64,000 nt of DNA from assembly GCF_004104055.1 (NCBI RefSeq), contig NZ_QOVJ01000001.1, positions 1,116,001 through 1,180,000 on the forward strand, in the 5' to 3' direction. The notes beneath the pieces are model-generated. The model saw only the letters and a list, made by a program, of their open reading frames with translations. It was not told where the DNA came from and did no database searches. A program made the translations under genes and the position numbers. Below, piece by piece: positions 45,991-54,047 of the stretch. Position 1 is the stretch's first letter; each line of letters begins with the position of its first letter. Source of the DNA: Leeuwenhoekiella aestuarii (GTDB taxonomy: Bacteria > Bacteroidota > Bacteroidia > Flavobacteriales > Flavobacteriaceae).

Positions 45991-47553
45991 TTATAGTTTT
46001 CGTGCTTTGGTCCCGTAAAAGAATAAGCGTACCAGTACCAGCACCGGTATAATTTCAATTCGGCCGGCCCACATTTGCAGGATGTATACCGTTTCTAAAA
46101 CCGGTGACATCGAAGGATCTGATATCCCGGAAGAAAGACCTACCGTTCCCTGTGCAGATGCCGCTTCAAACAGGGCATCAGCCAATGTAAAATCATCACT
46201 CATGTAGTACACGGTAAGCATGGTTGAAGCAAAAACGAACAGCAAATAGATTAACGTAAATATTCCGGCCCGGGCTAATTCTTCATTCATTTCCGCAGGC
46301 ATCATATAGCGGTTGTTGAACTTGACGCTCTTAATGGTATTTTCAGAAAGAAAAATCTTATTGATGTGCCAGCGCAGTCCTTTTTGCAACAACAAAGCCC
46401 GTATGATTTTAATACCTCCCACAGTTCCTCCCGCAGAACCTCCTATAAGCATTGCCGCAGCAACGATAAAGAGGATTGAAAGATCACTCCAATCACCTAT
46501 TGCTGAAGTTTGCCATCCGGTTGTAGAAAGTGCACTAATGAATTGAAAAATACCTTCTCTAAAAGGTTCCAGTACGGTGCCAGACTGCATCAGTAACAGC
46601 GACAATACAATACCGCCAACTACTGACGCGATTAGTACCGCCCGTGTTTGAATATCGCTCCAGACTTCACTGAATTTTTTCAGAATAATAAAGCGGTATA
46701 GAAAAGGAATAGAGAGTCCGCCCAGTAACATCGGAAGTAAAAAGAGCGTTTCCATTTGCTGAGAATGATAACCCGCTATACTGTCATCAAGCGTACTGAA
46801 CCCTCCGGTAGATTGCCCGGCCATAGCATGGTTGATGGCATCAAAAAGATTTTCAGCTAACGGATAATCGGGCAAAATAAAATAGGTCCCAATGGCAATA
46901 TAAAAAAACATGAGTATCGTAATGATGAAATAGACCTTCCATATAGAGCGTGCCGTCTCGATTACGTTTGTTTTTAGCTTGGTTCCGCTGGCTTCAGACC
47001 CATAGAGCAAAATAGCAGACTGTCCGGGAATGTGTTTAAACACAGCCAAAGCCATTACAATAAAACCGGCACCGCCCACCCATTGTGAAAAGCAGCGGTA
47101 AAAAAGGATGGCTTTACCTACCGAAGGCTCGTGATATGCCATTGTTAATCCGGTAGTGGTAAAAGCGCTGGTACTTTCAAAAATACAGTGCAGGATGTTT
47201 TTAAAATTGAGAATACTCGACTCGGTATACGAAGCTCCTACAGGTATGAATTCATTAATAACTTTAAGAGGGGTGATGTGTGCAATCACAAAATAGGGTA
47301 TCGCACCCATAATGATAATGCTAAGCCAACCCAGCGCCGCGATAATAAGAGACTGCTGGTATTTAGGTTCTTGCGCCTCACTCAGGAGCTTATACACAAC
47401 ATATCCCAGACCGGAAGTTAAAATTCCCGAAGTGGCAAACCCTAATAAGGAGTACCATTCTTTGTAAAGGATAGCTACCAGACATGGGACAAGCATAACA
47501 CCTCCAAGAATAATCAGAAGGCTTGAGATTTGTTTGATAATTGTCTTATACAT
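45991..47553 (-). CDS. trkH: TrkH potassium transporter membrane subunit
   Basis: 520 aa, polytopic. The four P-loop filter segments are visible: [30 protein letters not shown] and [10 protein letters not shown]. It takes up K+ together with TrkA. The start codon overlaps the end of the preceding small gene by 8 bp, so the two are translationally coupled. Confidence 0.93.
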   Translation of the reverse strand: MYKTIIKQISSLLIILGGVMLVPCLVAILYKEWYSLLGFATSGILTSGLGYVVYKLLSEAQEPKYQQSLIIAALGWLSIIIMGAIPYFVIAHITPLKVINEFIPVGASYTESSILNFKNILHCIFESTSAFTTTGLTMAYHEPSVGKAILFYRCFSQWVGGAGFIVMALAVFKHIPGQSAILLYGSEASGTKLKTNVIETARSIWKVYFIITILMFFYIAIGTYFILPDYPLAENLFDAINHAMAGQSTGGFSTLDDSIAGYHSQQMETLFLLPMLLGGLSIPFLYRFIILKKFSEVWSDIQTRAVLIASVVGGIVLSLLLMQSGTVLEPFREGIFQFISALSTTGWQTSAIGDWSDLSILFIVAAAMLIGGSAGGTVGGIKIIRALLLQKGLRWHINKIFLSENTIKSVKFNNRYMMPAEMNEELARAGIFTLIYLLFVFASTMLTVYYMSDDFTLADALFEAASAQGTVGLSSGISDPSMSPVLETVYILQMWAGRIEIIPVLVLVRLFFYGTKARKL

Positions 47554-47842
47554 GTGGATTCAGGTTAGTGCCAAATTGTTGTAGAAGCATTTGAAGTTGA
47601 AGAAGTAGGGTGTTCAGTTCTTCAAAAACCTTCAGGTTTTGCCGGGTAGTCGTCACATACTTTTGAAGGGGAACAAGTTTACCCGAAAAATCAAGTTCTT
47701 CCTCGCTTGAAAGGACTTCTCCCATCAACCTGTTCAATTCTGAATCAACTCCTTGAATGGTGAGTGTGGAGTTGGTTAGATTGCTCACCTTTCGCATTTG
47801 AAATAAAATAGCGACAAGCATCTTTGCCTTTGATTGTTCCAT
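47546..47842 (-). CDS. Small helical protein upstream of trkH
   Basis: 98 aa, no signal peptide and no membrane helix. It is largely helical, with LNTLLLQLQMLLQQFG at the C-terminus suggesting coiled-coil or oligomer contacts. Not recognised. It overlaps trkH by 8 bp and is the first gene of the trk operon; a role in Trk assembly or regulation is a guess from context. Confidence 0.6.
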   Translation of the reverse strand: MEQSKAKMLVAILFQMRKVSNLTNSTLTIQGVDSELNRLMGEVLSSEEELDFSGKLVPLQKYVTTTRQNLKVFEELNTLLLQLQMLLQQFGTNLNPHV

Positions 47843-48026
47843 CCTACTGAATTTTTAAAAAAGGGTTGAAACTGTGTGTTCTACCCTTAATTAAGAAGTC
47901 GGGTTTGAGGAGTAAACTGTAATGATCATCTATACAGTCTTCAACTCCCTTAAAAACCTTAGCTTCTTAGACAATACAAAGTTGAGGCGAAAAGAATATG
48001 TATAAAATCAAAGAAATGGCAACCGG

Positions 48027-48043
48027 TATAAAGATTTTATAAA
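48027..48043. promoter_or_regulatory. 17-bp KdpE-like site upstream of the trk operon
   Basis: TATAAAGATTTTATAAA is a direct repeat of TATAAA spaced 11 bp. An identical 17-mer lies before the sensor-kinase gene at 49824-49840. OmpR/PhoB-type regulators bind such 10-11 bp tandem half-sites. It is 2 bp beyond the regulator stop and about 185 bp upstream of the first trk-operon gene. Confidence 0.6.
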
Positions 48044-48045
48044 GA

Positions 48046-48723
48046 CTATTGAAAACGGTAGCCTACGCCACTCTCGGTAATGAGGTGTTGGGGATTGTTT
48101 GGGTTTTCTTCTATTTTCTTCCGAAGTGACCCCACAAATACTCTTAGGTATTGCGTTTCGGTCTGGTAGCCATAGCCCCAAACTTCTTTTAAGATGTATT
48201 GATGGGTAAGTACCTTACTTTCATTTTTAGCAAAAAGAGCCAGTAAGTTATATTCGGTAGCCGTGAGTTTTACAATCTCGTTATTGCGTTTTACAATACG
48301 CGCTACCAGATCAATTTCCAGTTCGTTGGCAGTAACTACAGATGCGTTAACTGTGGTCTGGCTTCTGCGTATTGCAGCTCTGATTCGGGCGAGGAGTTCG
48401 CCTGTTCTAAAAGGTTTGGTCAAATAATCTGTAGCACCGGTATCTAGGGCAGATACGATGTCTTTTTCATTATCCAATACAGAAAGAATGATTACAGGCT
48501 TGGCGTACCAGTGCCGGAGTTCGCTTAAAACCTGGTGCCCGCTCTTATCGGGTAGCCCTATATCTAGAATAATGAGATCTGGAGGATGATTAGCCGCCAT
48601 TAAAATCCCTTCTTTAGCAGTACGCGCCTGCACTACTTTATAGTCATTGCTTTCCAGATTGATCTGAAGCAATTTCTGTATTTGGGGCTCATCATCAATA
48701 ATGAGAATCTCGGCTTTATTCAT
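48046..48723 (-). CDS. OmpR-family response regulator, KdpE-like
   Basis: 225 aa: receiver with acidic pair near residues 10-11 (IIDDEP), phospho-Asp D54 in ILDIGLPDKSG, and Lys in TKPF. The C-terminal winged helix ends HLITESGVGYRFQ, close to KdpE (TYVGVGYRF type). The ATG at 48723 overlaps the kinase stop by 8 bp; a TTG at 48729 is less likely. Its likely targets are the two 17-bp sites flanking this pair. Confidence 0.9.
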   Translation of the reverse strand: MNKAEILIIDDEPQIQKLLQINLESNDYKVVQARTAKEGILMAANHPPDLIILDIGLPDKSGHQVLSELRHWYAKPVIILSVLDNEKDIVSALDTGATDYLTKPFRTGELLARIRAAIRRSQTTVNASVVTANELEIDLVARIVKRNNEIVKLTATEYNLLALFAKNESKVLTHQYILKEVWGYGYQTETQYLRVFVGSLRKKIEENPNNPQHLITESGVGYRFQ

Positions 48724-49789
48724 GTTCAAAATCTTTTAAAGCAAGTGTTTTAGATGGAATACATACATTGAAAAGAGCGCCACCTGTTTTCTTATTTTCT
48801 AAGGATATGGTTCCCGCCAAAGCCTCGGTAAACCCTTTAGCAATTGAAAGACCTAATCCCGTACCACCGGTAGCCTGATTATTGAGCTTGTAAAATTTAT
48901 CAAAAGCAACAGGAATACTCGCTTTAGGAAAACCATTCCCATTGTCGGAAACACTAATTTTTAAAGATTGATCTTTAAGACGTGCTTCGATTAATATGGT
49001 GGTTTGCTTCGGAGTATGTTGCAACGCATTGTAAACAAGATTTTGAAGAATGGTTTCCAGAAACCCACCATCTGTCCAGACCAGATCCAGATTTTTCTGC
49101 GGCGTAAAGACTAATTGATGATTTGCGACGTGTTCCTGGTTTTGTTTCAGCACATTAAAAATTAGCTCATTGACATCAAACCAGTCAAAAGAGGGCTTTA
49201 AGATCCCAGCTTCGAGTCGACTCATATTCAACAGGTTTTCTACCTGCCTGTTTAACCGCGAACCTGCAATTGAAATCTCATCGTACAATTCCTGTTTATG
49301 CGTTTCAGAAAGTTTGGCTTTTTGATCCTGTATGGTATCTATAGAACCGATTATGGTTGCAATAGGAGTTCGTAACTCATGAGAAAGTGAATTTAAGAGA
49401 ATGTTATACAGGTTTATGGTCTTGGTCTTTTCCTCTTCGTCCCTTTTCTTACTGTTGTAATCTCTAATTTTATAGGTCAGTACTGCATTGACCAAAGCCA
49501 AAATCAAGTACATAAAAAACATCAGTACATCTTCGGTACTTACTATTTTAAAGGTGTAAAGTGGTGTAATAAAACAGAAATTGAGCAGTACGGCACTGCT
49601 TAAAGCTGTAATTAAAACCGGCCAAATATCAAAAAGCATGGCGCTTATCGAAACTACAAGCAAATAAATCAAAGCTACTCCCTGATATCCAATATGGTGA
49701 ATTGATAATTGAGAAATAAGCGTTGCTGCGACAATGAGTAAGCCGCTTATCAAATACGGATTCGATCTTTTATAGATTGTTAAAGGCAT
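48716..49789 (-). CDS. Short KdpD-like sensor histidine kinase
   Basis: 357 aa: DUF4118-type four-helix membrane region (about residues 12-105), DHp with LSHELRTPIATIIG (H137), and ATPase domain with NLVYNALQH, DNGNGFP and GGTGLGLSIAKG. It lacks the long N-terminal KdpD/Usp sensor region of E. coli KdpD, as in many Bacteroidota. ATG 49789 is chosen over a TTG one codon earlier. It forms an operon with the KdpE-like gene and sits next to trk rather than a kdpFABC cluster. Confidence 0.9.
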   Translation of the reverse strand: MPLTIYKRSNPYLISGLLIVAATLISQLSIHHIGYQGVALIYLLVVSISAMLFDIWPVLITALSSAVLLNFCFITPLYTFKIVSTEDVLMFFMYLILALVNAVLTYKIRDYNSKKRDEEEKTKTINLYNILLNSLSHELRTPIATIIGSIDTIQDQKAKLSETHKQELYDEISIAGSRLNRQVENLLNMSRLEAGILKPSFDWFDVNELIFNVLKQNQEHVANHQLVFTPQKNLDLVWTDGGFLETILQNLVYNALQHTPKQTTILIEARLKDQSLKISVSDNGNGFPKASIPVAFDKFYKLNNQATGGTGLGLSIAKGFTEALAGTISLENKKTGGALFNVCIPSKTLALKDFEHE

Positions 49790-49823
49790 CAAATTCCTGT
49801 TTCTACGAAGTTACTTTAGATTC

Positions 49824-49840
49824 TATAAAGATTTTATAAA
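49824..49840. promoter_or_regulatory. 17-bp KdpE-like site before the kinase gene
   Basis: A second, identical TATAAAGATTTTATAAA lies 35 bp upstream of the kinase start. It suggests autoregulation of the two-component operon. Confidence 0.6.
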
Positions 49841-49937
49841 AAATAAGCAGTTTGCATAGTCAGACATTCAAGTCACTCTTTTTATAAAAGCTATCCTCAA
49901 TTCTAAATTTTAAATACCGGCAACCGAAAAGAAAACA

Positions 49938-50130
49938 CATATCGGGAGAAAGATCGCCCGCACCCGTGAGCTGCTCGGGATGAAATAAGAAACTCTTACT
50001 CAAGAGCTGGCGATCAGTAATCAAAGTGTTTCGCATGTCGAGCAGGGTGAAGCCTTAAAGGTCACTTTTTGAAGAACACGCTCTGATCAAATATTTAGCG
50101 GATGAAAATGAAGGTTCTCATTGGAATAAA
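49938..50130 (+). pseudogene. XRE-type HTH regulator, broken
   Basis: The frame reads HIGRKIARTRELLGMK, then a TAA (49986-49988) at a position normally Gln. It continues ETLTQELAISNQSVSHVEQ, a clear XRE helix-turn-helix. A frameshift after VEQGEALKVTF is followed by EEHALIKYLADENEG in another frame. This is a decayed regulator with no ATG-started open frame left. Confidence 0.75.
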
Positions 50131-50291
50131 AGGAGAAGGTTATAATGGAGAAGTTGTATTTCCTCAAAAAGAAACTAAAAGTTGGATTGAATTAAGGTGC
50201 AAAATAATGAAACAAATAAATTAAAAAATACGTTTGGTAACACCGATAACCGTTGCACAAGCCCCTAATTCTTATAAAATCTCATTTATTT

Positions 50292-50327
50292 AAACCGTCC
50301 CGATAGCTATCGGAATGAGCGGTTTTC
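50292..50327. repeat. Palindrome CCCGATAGCTATCGG inside a larger hairpin
   Basis: Outer arms AAACCG (50292-50297) and CGGTTT (from 50321) enclose CCCGATAGCTATCGG (50299-50313). The inner palindrome belongs to the same class as the one at 19762-19777. With TTTTCT following, the outer hairpin could act as a weak plus-strand terminator. Confidence 0.5.
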
Positions 50328-50529
50328 TAGTTTTAGGCCTTTTGTGAATTAGCAACATGAAGTCCCTTTAAAATAGACTTATACTCCTGATTTAACGTCA
50401 TTGCAAACTTTAAAAACAAACCGAGCATTCCTGCCCACTTTTCATTCGGTTTTGCGTGAATTTCATTCTAGATACTAATCTTACTTTATACGTTATCATG
50501 GACTAGGAATAGGCTTTTGCGGTCTGGAC

Positions 50530-50572
50530 GGGACTCGAACTGATCTGGGAGTACCAGTGTTTTCAGGGCTTT
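50530..50572. repeat. Copy B of the T-arm-like repeat (tRNA 3' remnant)
   Basis: On the minus strand this reads GTTCGAGTCCC followed by GTCCAGACCGCA (down to 50518). That is a T-arm and acceptor-3' half like that of a tRNA-Asp; the rest of a tRNA is missing. Its pairing with 45120-45162 suggests attachment-site halves left by an integrative element. Confidence 0.55.
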
Positions 50573-50679
50573 AGAAAATGCTATTTTCAATGACTCACCG
50601 AATCGTACACCTACATTTAAACTTTAACATTTTTAACATTTCGTTTAAATTCCTTTTGTCCTACTTGAAAGTAGCTGAT

Positions 50680-51465
50680 TTAATCACGAATAAATGATGA
50701 AGATTTATTCTGATGAATAGGGACATATTTTTCAATGATATATTCGGTCACAGCTTTTAAGGTTTTCCCGTTTACCGGATGAACTCCTGGAGCAGTATAG
50801 TATTCAATTTCTCCATTTTCATTCTTATAATACCAGACCAATGGCTTTTGATTCTGTTCAGAAAAAAATGAGGTCGTGATATCTACATCGATACGTCTAA
50901 AGTTCTCAAACCGTTTTTGATCATACGGTTCAATTGCAGTTCCATATTCAGAATAGGAACCTGCAGAGCAGGATATTTCTTCGTATACAGTTCCGTTCCA
51001 GGTCATGCATTTTACAGGCGCGCCTGGTTCGGATGCTTTATTCTCAGCGATAAAATAAAACGCAATAATTAGCGTAAGGGCAAACGTCCCAAAAATAGAG
51101 ATCGAACGCCAATTTTTTTGATTCGTTACAGTTGCTGTGCCTACGGATGAATCTTCATTTTCGTCTTTCTGGCTTATATCAGGTGGATCATTTACGCGTT
51201 CCTTTGCTTTGTTTTTCTCAACGAACTCAGCATAATCCTTATAATCCAAATATTTACAAAACTCTTCAACTGTATTTGCAGTAGGCATATTGCCTTTAGC
51301 TCTTCTTCTTATGTATTTGTCGTAAGCCCTTTCAACGGTTCGGTAGCTCAAATCGGTTGCCGCCTCAACTTCTTTAGCCAAAGCATATTTTTTATGTGAA
51401 GCGGATCTGTTTCTGGCTTTCTCAAATACTTCTTCAGTGATTTTCTCTATATAGAATTCATCCAT
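50680..51465 (-). CDS. Membrane-anchored HTH-type regulator
   Basis: 261 aa from the ATG at 51465; a longer frame adds 14 residues of poor quality. The N-terminal cytosolic part has an HTH-like segment (KYALAKEVEAATDLSYRTVE then YDKYIRRRAKG) and an EFCKYLDYKDYAEFVEKN helix pair. A membrane helix lies near residues 121-139 (ISIFGTFALTLIIAFYFIA). The C-terminal extracytoplasmic domain has WYYKNENGEIEYYTAPGVHP and KTLKAVTEYIIEKY. This topology is typical of one-component membrane regulators. It is divergent from the lipoprotein/TPR-kinase genes, with an operator-like array between. Confidence 0.75.
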   Translation of the reverse strand: MDEFYIEKITEEVFEKARNRSASHKKYALAKEVEAATDLSYRTVERAYDKYIRRRAKGNMPTANTVEEFCKYLDYKDYAEFVEKNKAKERVNDPPDISQKDENEDSSVGTATVTNQKNWRSISIFGTFALTLIIAFYFIAENKASEPGAPVKCMTWNGTVYEEISCSAGSYSEYGTAIEPYDQKRFENFRRIDVDITTSFFSEQNQKPLVWYYKNENGEIEYYTAPGVHPVNGKTLKAVTEYIIEKYVPIHQNKSSSFIRD

Positions 51466-51489
51466 TATCCTAAAAATACAAATTATATA

Positions 51490-51575
51490 TAGACATCTAC
51501 TAGACACATACCTCTGTAAAGTCCTGTATTTATTGATGTCTAAAAGTTGTCTAAAACAAGTCTAGCACTTGTCTG
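51490..51575. promoter_or_regulatory. Phased GTCTA/TAGAC operator array
   Basis: TAGAC occurs at 51490-51494 and 51501-51505. Its complement occurs as GTCTA at 51538-51542, 51549-51553 and 51560-51564, and as GTCTG at 51571-51575. Every step inside each group is exactly 11 bp. The array sits in the promoter region of the HTH membrane protein and upstream of the divergent lipoprotein gene. Confidence 0.6.
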
Positions 51576-51623
51576 CAACTACACGTTTAGCTTCCCTTTA
51601 CTTTGTCCCAGAGAATGATTGCT

Positions 51624-51650
51624 GCTATGTGTTGCTAACATAGCTTTTCT
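51624..51650 (+). terminator. Small hairpin with T-tract in the leader
   Basis: GCTATGT/ACATAGC (51624-51630, 51638-51644) with a 7-nt loop is followed by TTTTCT. It could end a short transcript starting near the GTCTA array or be an attenuator. Weak. Confidence 0.35.
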
Positions 51651-51697
51651 AGAACAAGCATTCTTACGGAAATCTATAATGCAGTGGTTAAGGCCAA

Positions 51698-51744
51698 TTT
51701 GGAAAGTAGCTAAAGGCTGCTGCATAAGATTTCCACTTTCCAAA
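51698..51744. other. Long-loop inverted repeat in the leader
   Basis: A perfect 10-bp inverted repeat TTTGGAAAGT/ACTTTCCAAA is separated by 27 nt. No T-tract follows, so it is not a terminator. It adds to a structured, relatively GC-rich leader of 51600-51848. Confidence 0.45.
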
Positions 51745-51772
51745 AAAAACAAGAGGAGTACTCCAAAACTCA

Positions 51773-51829
51773 ATGGTGGCTGTAAAGCAAAAAGCTGGGA
51801 AAACCCCGGACGGCCACCCCTTTGTTTAA
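51773..51829 (+). CDS. Possible 18-residue leader peptide
   Basis: The ATG-started frame MVAVKQKAGKTPDGHPFV ends in TAA 19 nt before the lipoprotein ATG. Basic composition and position suggest a leader peptide, but there is no comparative support from one sequence. Confidence 0.25.
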   Translation: MVAVKQKAGKTPDGHPFV

Positions 51830-51848
51830 TCACAAAATTTATAAAAGG

Positions 51849-52022
51849 ATGAAAAAAATAATACTGGCCATATTCATTGTGGCATTAAACGGGGTGATCA
51901 CCTCGTGCAGCGCAGACGCTTATGAAGAAAATTTGATTCACGGCACTCAGGCCACTGAAGGGGATGATGGGAATGTAACTCCACCCCCTCCACCACCCCC
52001 TCCACTTGAAGAGGTTAACTAA
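51849..52022 (+). CDS. Octaproline mini-lipoprotein
   Basis: 57 aa: membrane-targeting helix with lipobox ITSC (Cys about residue 20). It is followed by a short acidic linker (EGDDGNVT), eight consecutive prolines and LEEVN. ATG 51849 follows AAAAGG and places the signal correctly; a TTG at 51822 is rejected. It is followed 13 nt later by a strong terminator and then the TPR kinase gene. Polyproline runs stall ribosomes without EF-P, so its translation could be a regulatory signal; otherwise it may be a surface or peptidoglycan-spanning tether. Function unknown. Confidence 0.7.
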   Translation: MKKIILAIFIVALNGVITSCSADAYEENLIHGTQATEGDDGNVTPPPPPPPPLEEVN

Positions 52023-52035
52023 GAAGTCTAAAAAG

Positions 52036-52068
52036 AAAAGGTTTATGCCAACTGCATAAACCTTTTTT
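52036..52068 (+). terminator. Intrinsic terminator between lipoprotein and kinase genes
   Basis: A perfect 13-bp stem AAAAGGTTTATGC/GCATAAACCTTTT (52036-52048, 52054-52066) has a 5-nt loop and a T6 tract. Only 24 nt remain to the kinase start codon, so kinase expression must depend on readthrough or on a promoter overlapping the hairpin. Confidence 0.88.
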
Positions 52069-52092
52069 AGTAGTTTTAGATTAAAAACTAAT

Positions 52093-54036
52093 TTGTATCG
52101 CCAACTATACCTACTACTTTTTGCTTTCATATGCTTCTCTTGTGAAGAGCATTTAAAATTTGGCAGACAAGGTTCTGAATTTGAAAACGACAGTATTTAC
52201 GTTTATTATCAAAACGCACAGGACAAAGAATACACGTTAGCTGAACGGCTTGATTATACTAATAAGGCACTTCAAGCCATTTCCGATTCTAAATCGGATT
52301 CTCTATACCCACCTATACTTTATCAAAAAAGTTGGCTGCATTTTTCAATGGGACAATACGATAGTCTGGTAAGAAGTGATCAACTTCTCTATACTGTAGC
52401 AGCTACTAGTAATACGGTTAAAATTTTGGGAATGCAAAACTATCTTATGGGGTATTATTTTGAAAGAGTTTCTCAAAAACCCGATAGTGCGTTTGTGCGC
52501 TATAACAGATCCAGATACTACTTTCAAAAGGTCAAAGACAATAACTGGCAGGGAATAAATTTGTTGAATATGGGAACTATTCAAAAAGATCAAAATGATT
52601 TTTTTGGTAGTAAGGAAACCCTTACTGAAGCGATTCAATATTTATCGGATAGTCAAGACTATAAATCCATCGCTTCGGCTTATAATACCTTAGGCACAGA
52701 TCATCGAAAGCTTTATAATTATGATGATGCATTAAATTATTATTTCAAAGCAATTCAAACCTCAGAATCTAAAGAAGATGTTTTGATATACAAAAATAAT
52801 TTGGCTACAGTTTATATGGATCTAAAAGACTTTGAGAAGGCCGTATCCCTATTAAATTCTATTGCTCAGGATTCGATAACTGACACAGGTGAATATGCTC
52901 GGGTTTTAGATAATTTAGGCTATGCCAAGTGGTTGTCAGGTCAATCTGTAGAATCGAATGCATTTTTGATGCCTCTTGAATTGCGTAAAGGGGAGGGGGA
53001 TAAACGGGGTCTGCTTTCCAGTTATACGCATTTAGGCGCGTATTATAGTTATCCGGAACCGGAACGTGCGGCACTGTATTTAGATACGGTTATCCGACTT
53101 TCTAAAGAGCTTAAAGCTCCGCGCGCTGAGCAGGATGCTCTTAAGTATAAGATGGAACTTTTTCCTAATCGTATTGCCTTACGAGATCGATATATTTTTT
53201 TACAAGACAGCCTTTATAAACATGAACTCAAGGTCAAAACCCAGTTTGCTAAATACAAGTATGATGACCGCATCAAGCAGGAATCGATACTACGGCTTGA
53301 AAAGGAGAATGCCGAAGCCGAACTTGAGGCGGAAAAAGAACGTAATATAAGGTATTGGTTTCTTGGAGGTACCGTTTTGTTGGTCATTGTATTGGGGATT
53401 GGATATTATTCAAATAGACAACGCGTTAAACGTTTAAAAGCTCAAAATCGTGCAGATCGGGTTGAGGCTTCTTTTGCTACCGAAGCAGCTCTGTCACAAC
53501 GTTTACACGATGATTTTGGGGCCGGTTTACACCATTTGATGCTTATGGTGCAAAGTAAAGCTGATCCAGAAAAAATACTCGACGAACTTGATAAGCTCTA
53601 TCAACAAAGTCGGGATTTTTCCCGAGAGATCAATGCCGTAGATACCGGTGTAAATTTTAAGGAGGCTCTTTACTCCATGCTTGACTCACATAAACCAGAA
53701 GAAACACGCCTGCTTATTGTGGGTGGTAAAGATATATCCTGGCAATCCCTGAACAATGTGACCAAAATAACGCTTTATAAAGTAATACGGGAGCTGTTTA
53801 TCAATATGAGCAAACATAGCCAAGCCAGCCTTGTCACTTTAAATCTTATGCACCACGCAAAAGAACTTGAAATTCGGTATTCAGACAATGGTGTAGGGAT
53901 TGATACTTCTAAAGGATTTGAGAAAAACGGACTTTTCATTACAGAAAAGCGTATGGAAGCCATCGGAGGAACCATTACTTTTGATTCGGATCAAGACAAA
54001 GGATTTAAGTCTGTGATCAGAATACCCAATTATTAA
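52093..54036 (+). CDS. TPR-containing sensor histidine kinase (HisKA_3 type, TTG start)
   Basis: 647 aa. The N-terminal signal ends in a lipobox-like ICFSC (Cys17), which fixes the TTG at 52093 as start since no later Met precedes it. TPR repeats span about residues 45-330 (SAYNTLGTDHRKLYNYDDAL, IYKNNLATVYMDLKDFEKAV). A coiled coil, one membrane helix (about 421-440) and a HisKA_3 dimerisation segment LSQRLHDDFGAGLHHLM (His about 472) follow. The HATPase domain has YSDNGVGIDTSKGFEKNGL. An extracytoplasmic TPR sensor with NarL-type kinase core is common in Flavobacteriia. The response regulator gene follows after 11 bp. Confidence 0.9.
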   Translation: MYRQLYLLLFAFICFSCEEHLKFGRQGSEFENDSIYVYYQNAQDKEYTLAERLDYTNKALQAISDSKSDSLYPPILYQKSWLHFSMGQYDSLVRSDQLLYTVAATSNTVKILGMQNYLMGYYFERVSQKPDSAFVRYNRSRYYFQKVKDNNWQGINLLNMGTIQKDQNDFFGSKETLTEAIQYLSDSQDYKSIASAYNTLGTDHRKLYNYDDALNYYFKAIQTSESKEDVLIYKNNLATVYMDLKDFEKAVSLLNSIAQDSITDTGEYARVLDNLGYAKWLSGQSVESNAFLMPLELRKGEGDKRGLLSSYTHLGAYYSYPEPERAALYLDTVIRLSKELKAPRAEQDALKYKMELFPNRIALRDRYIFLQDSLYKHELKVKTQFAKYKYDDRIKQESILRLEKENAEAELEAEKERNIRYWFLGGTVLLVIVLGIGYYSNRQRVKRLKAQNRADRVEASFATEAALSQRLHDDFGAGLHHLMLMVQSKADPEKILDELDKLYQQSRDFSREINAVDTGVNFKEALYSMLDSHKPEETRLLIVGGKDISWQSLNNVTKITLYKVIRELFINMSKHSQASLVTLNLMHHAKELEIRYSDNGVGIDTSKGFEKNGLFITEKRMEAIGGTITFDSDQDKGFKSVIRIPNY

Positions 54037-54047
54037 AGAGTCTTTTT

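Larger units (their letters stand above)
50131..50679. other. Intergenic region with palindrome and T-arm-like repeat
   Basis: Apart from the two repeats listed separately, no gene was seen. The stretch lies between the XRE pseudogene and the end of the membrane-bound HTH gene and has the look of a scarred integration region. Confidence 0.5.

Noticed and set aside
50518-50572. A complete tRNA gene on the minus strand
   Set aside because: Only the T-arm and acceptor 3' half can be recognised; no D-arm or anticodon arm follows.
51698-51744. Intrinsic terminator in the lipoprotein leader
   Set aside because: The stem is followed by an A-run, not a T-run, on the plus strand, and there is no T-tract on the minus-strand side.
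51579-51833. 84-codon minus-strand frame opposite the lipoprotein leader
   Set aside because: No start context or known family; it overlaps hairpins that better explain the sequence.
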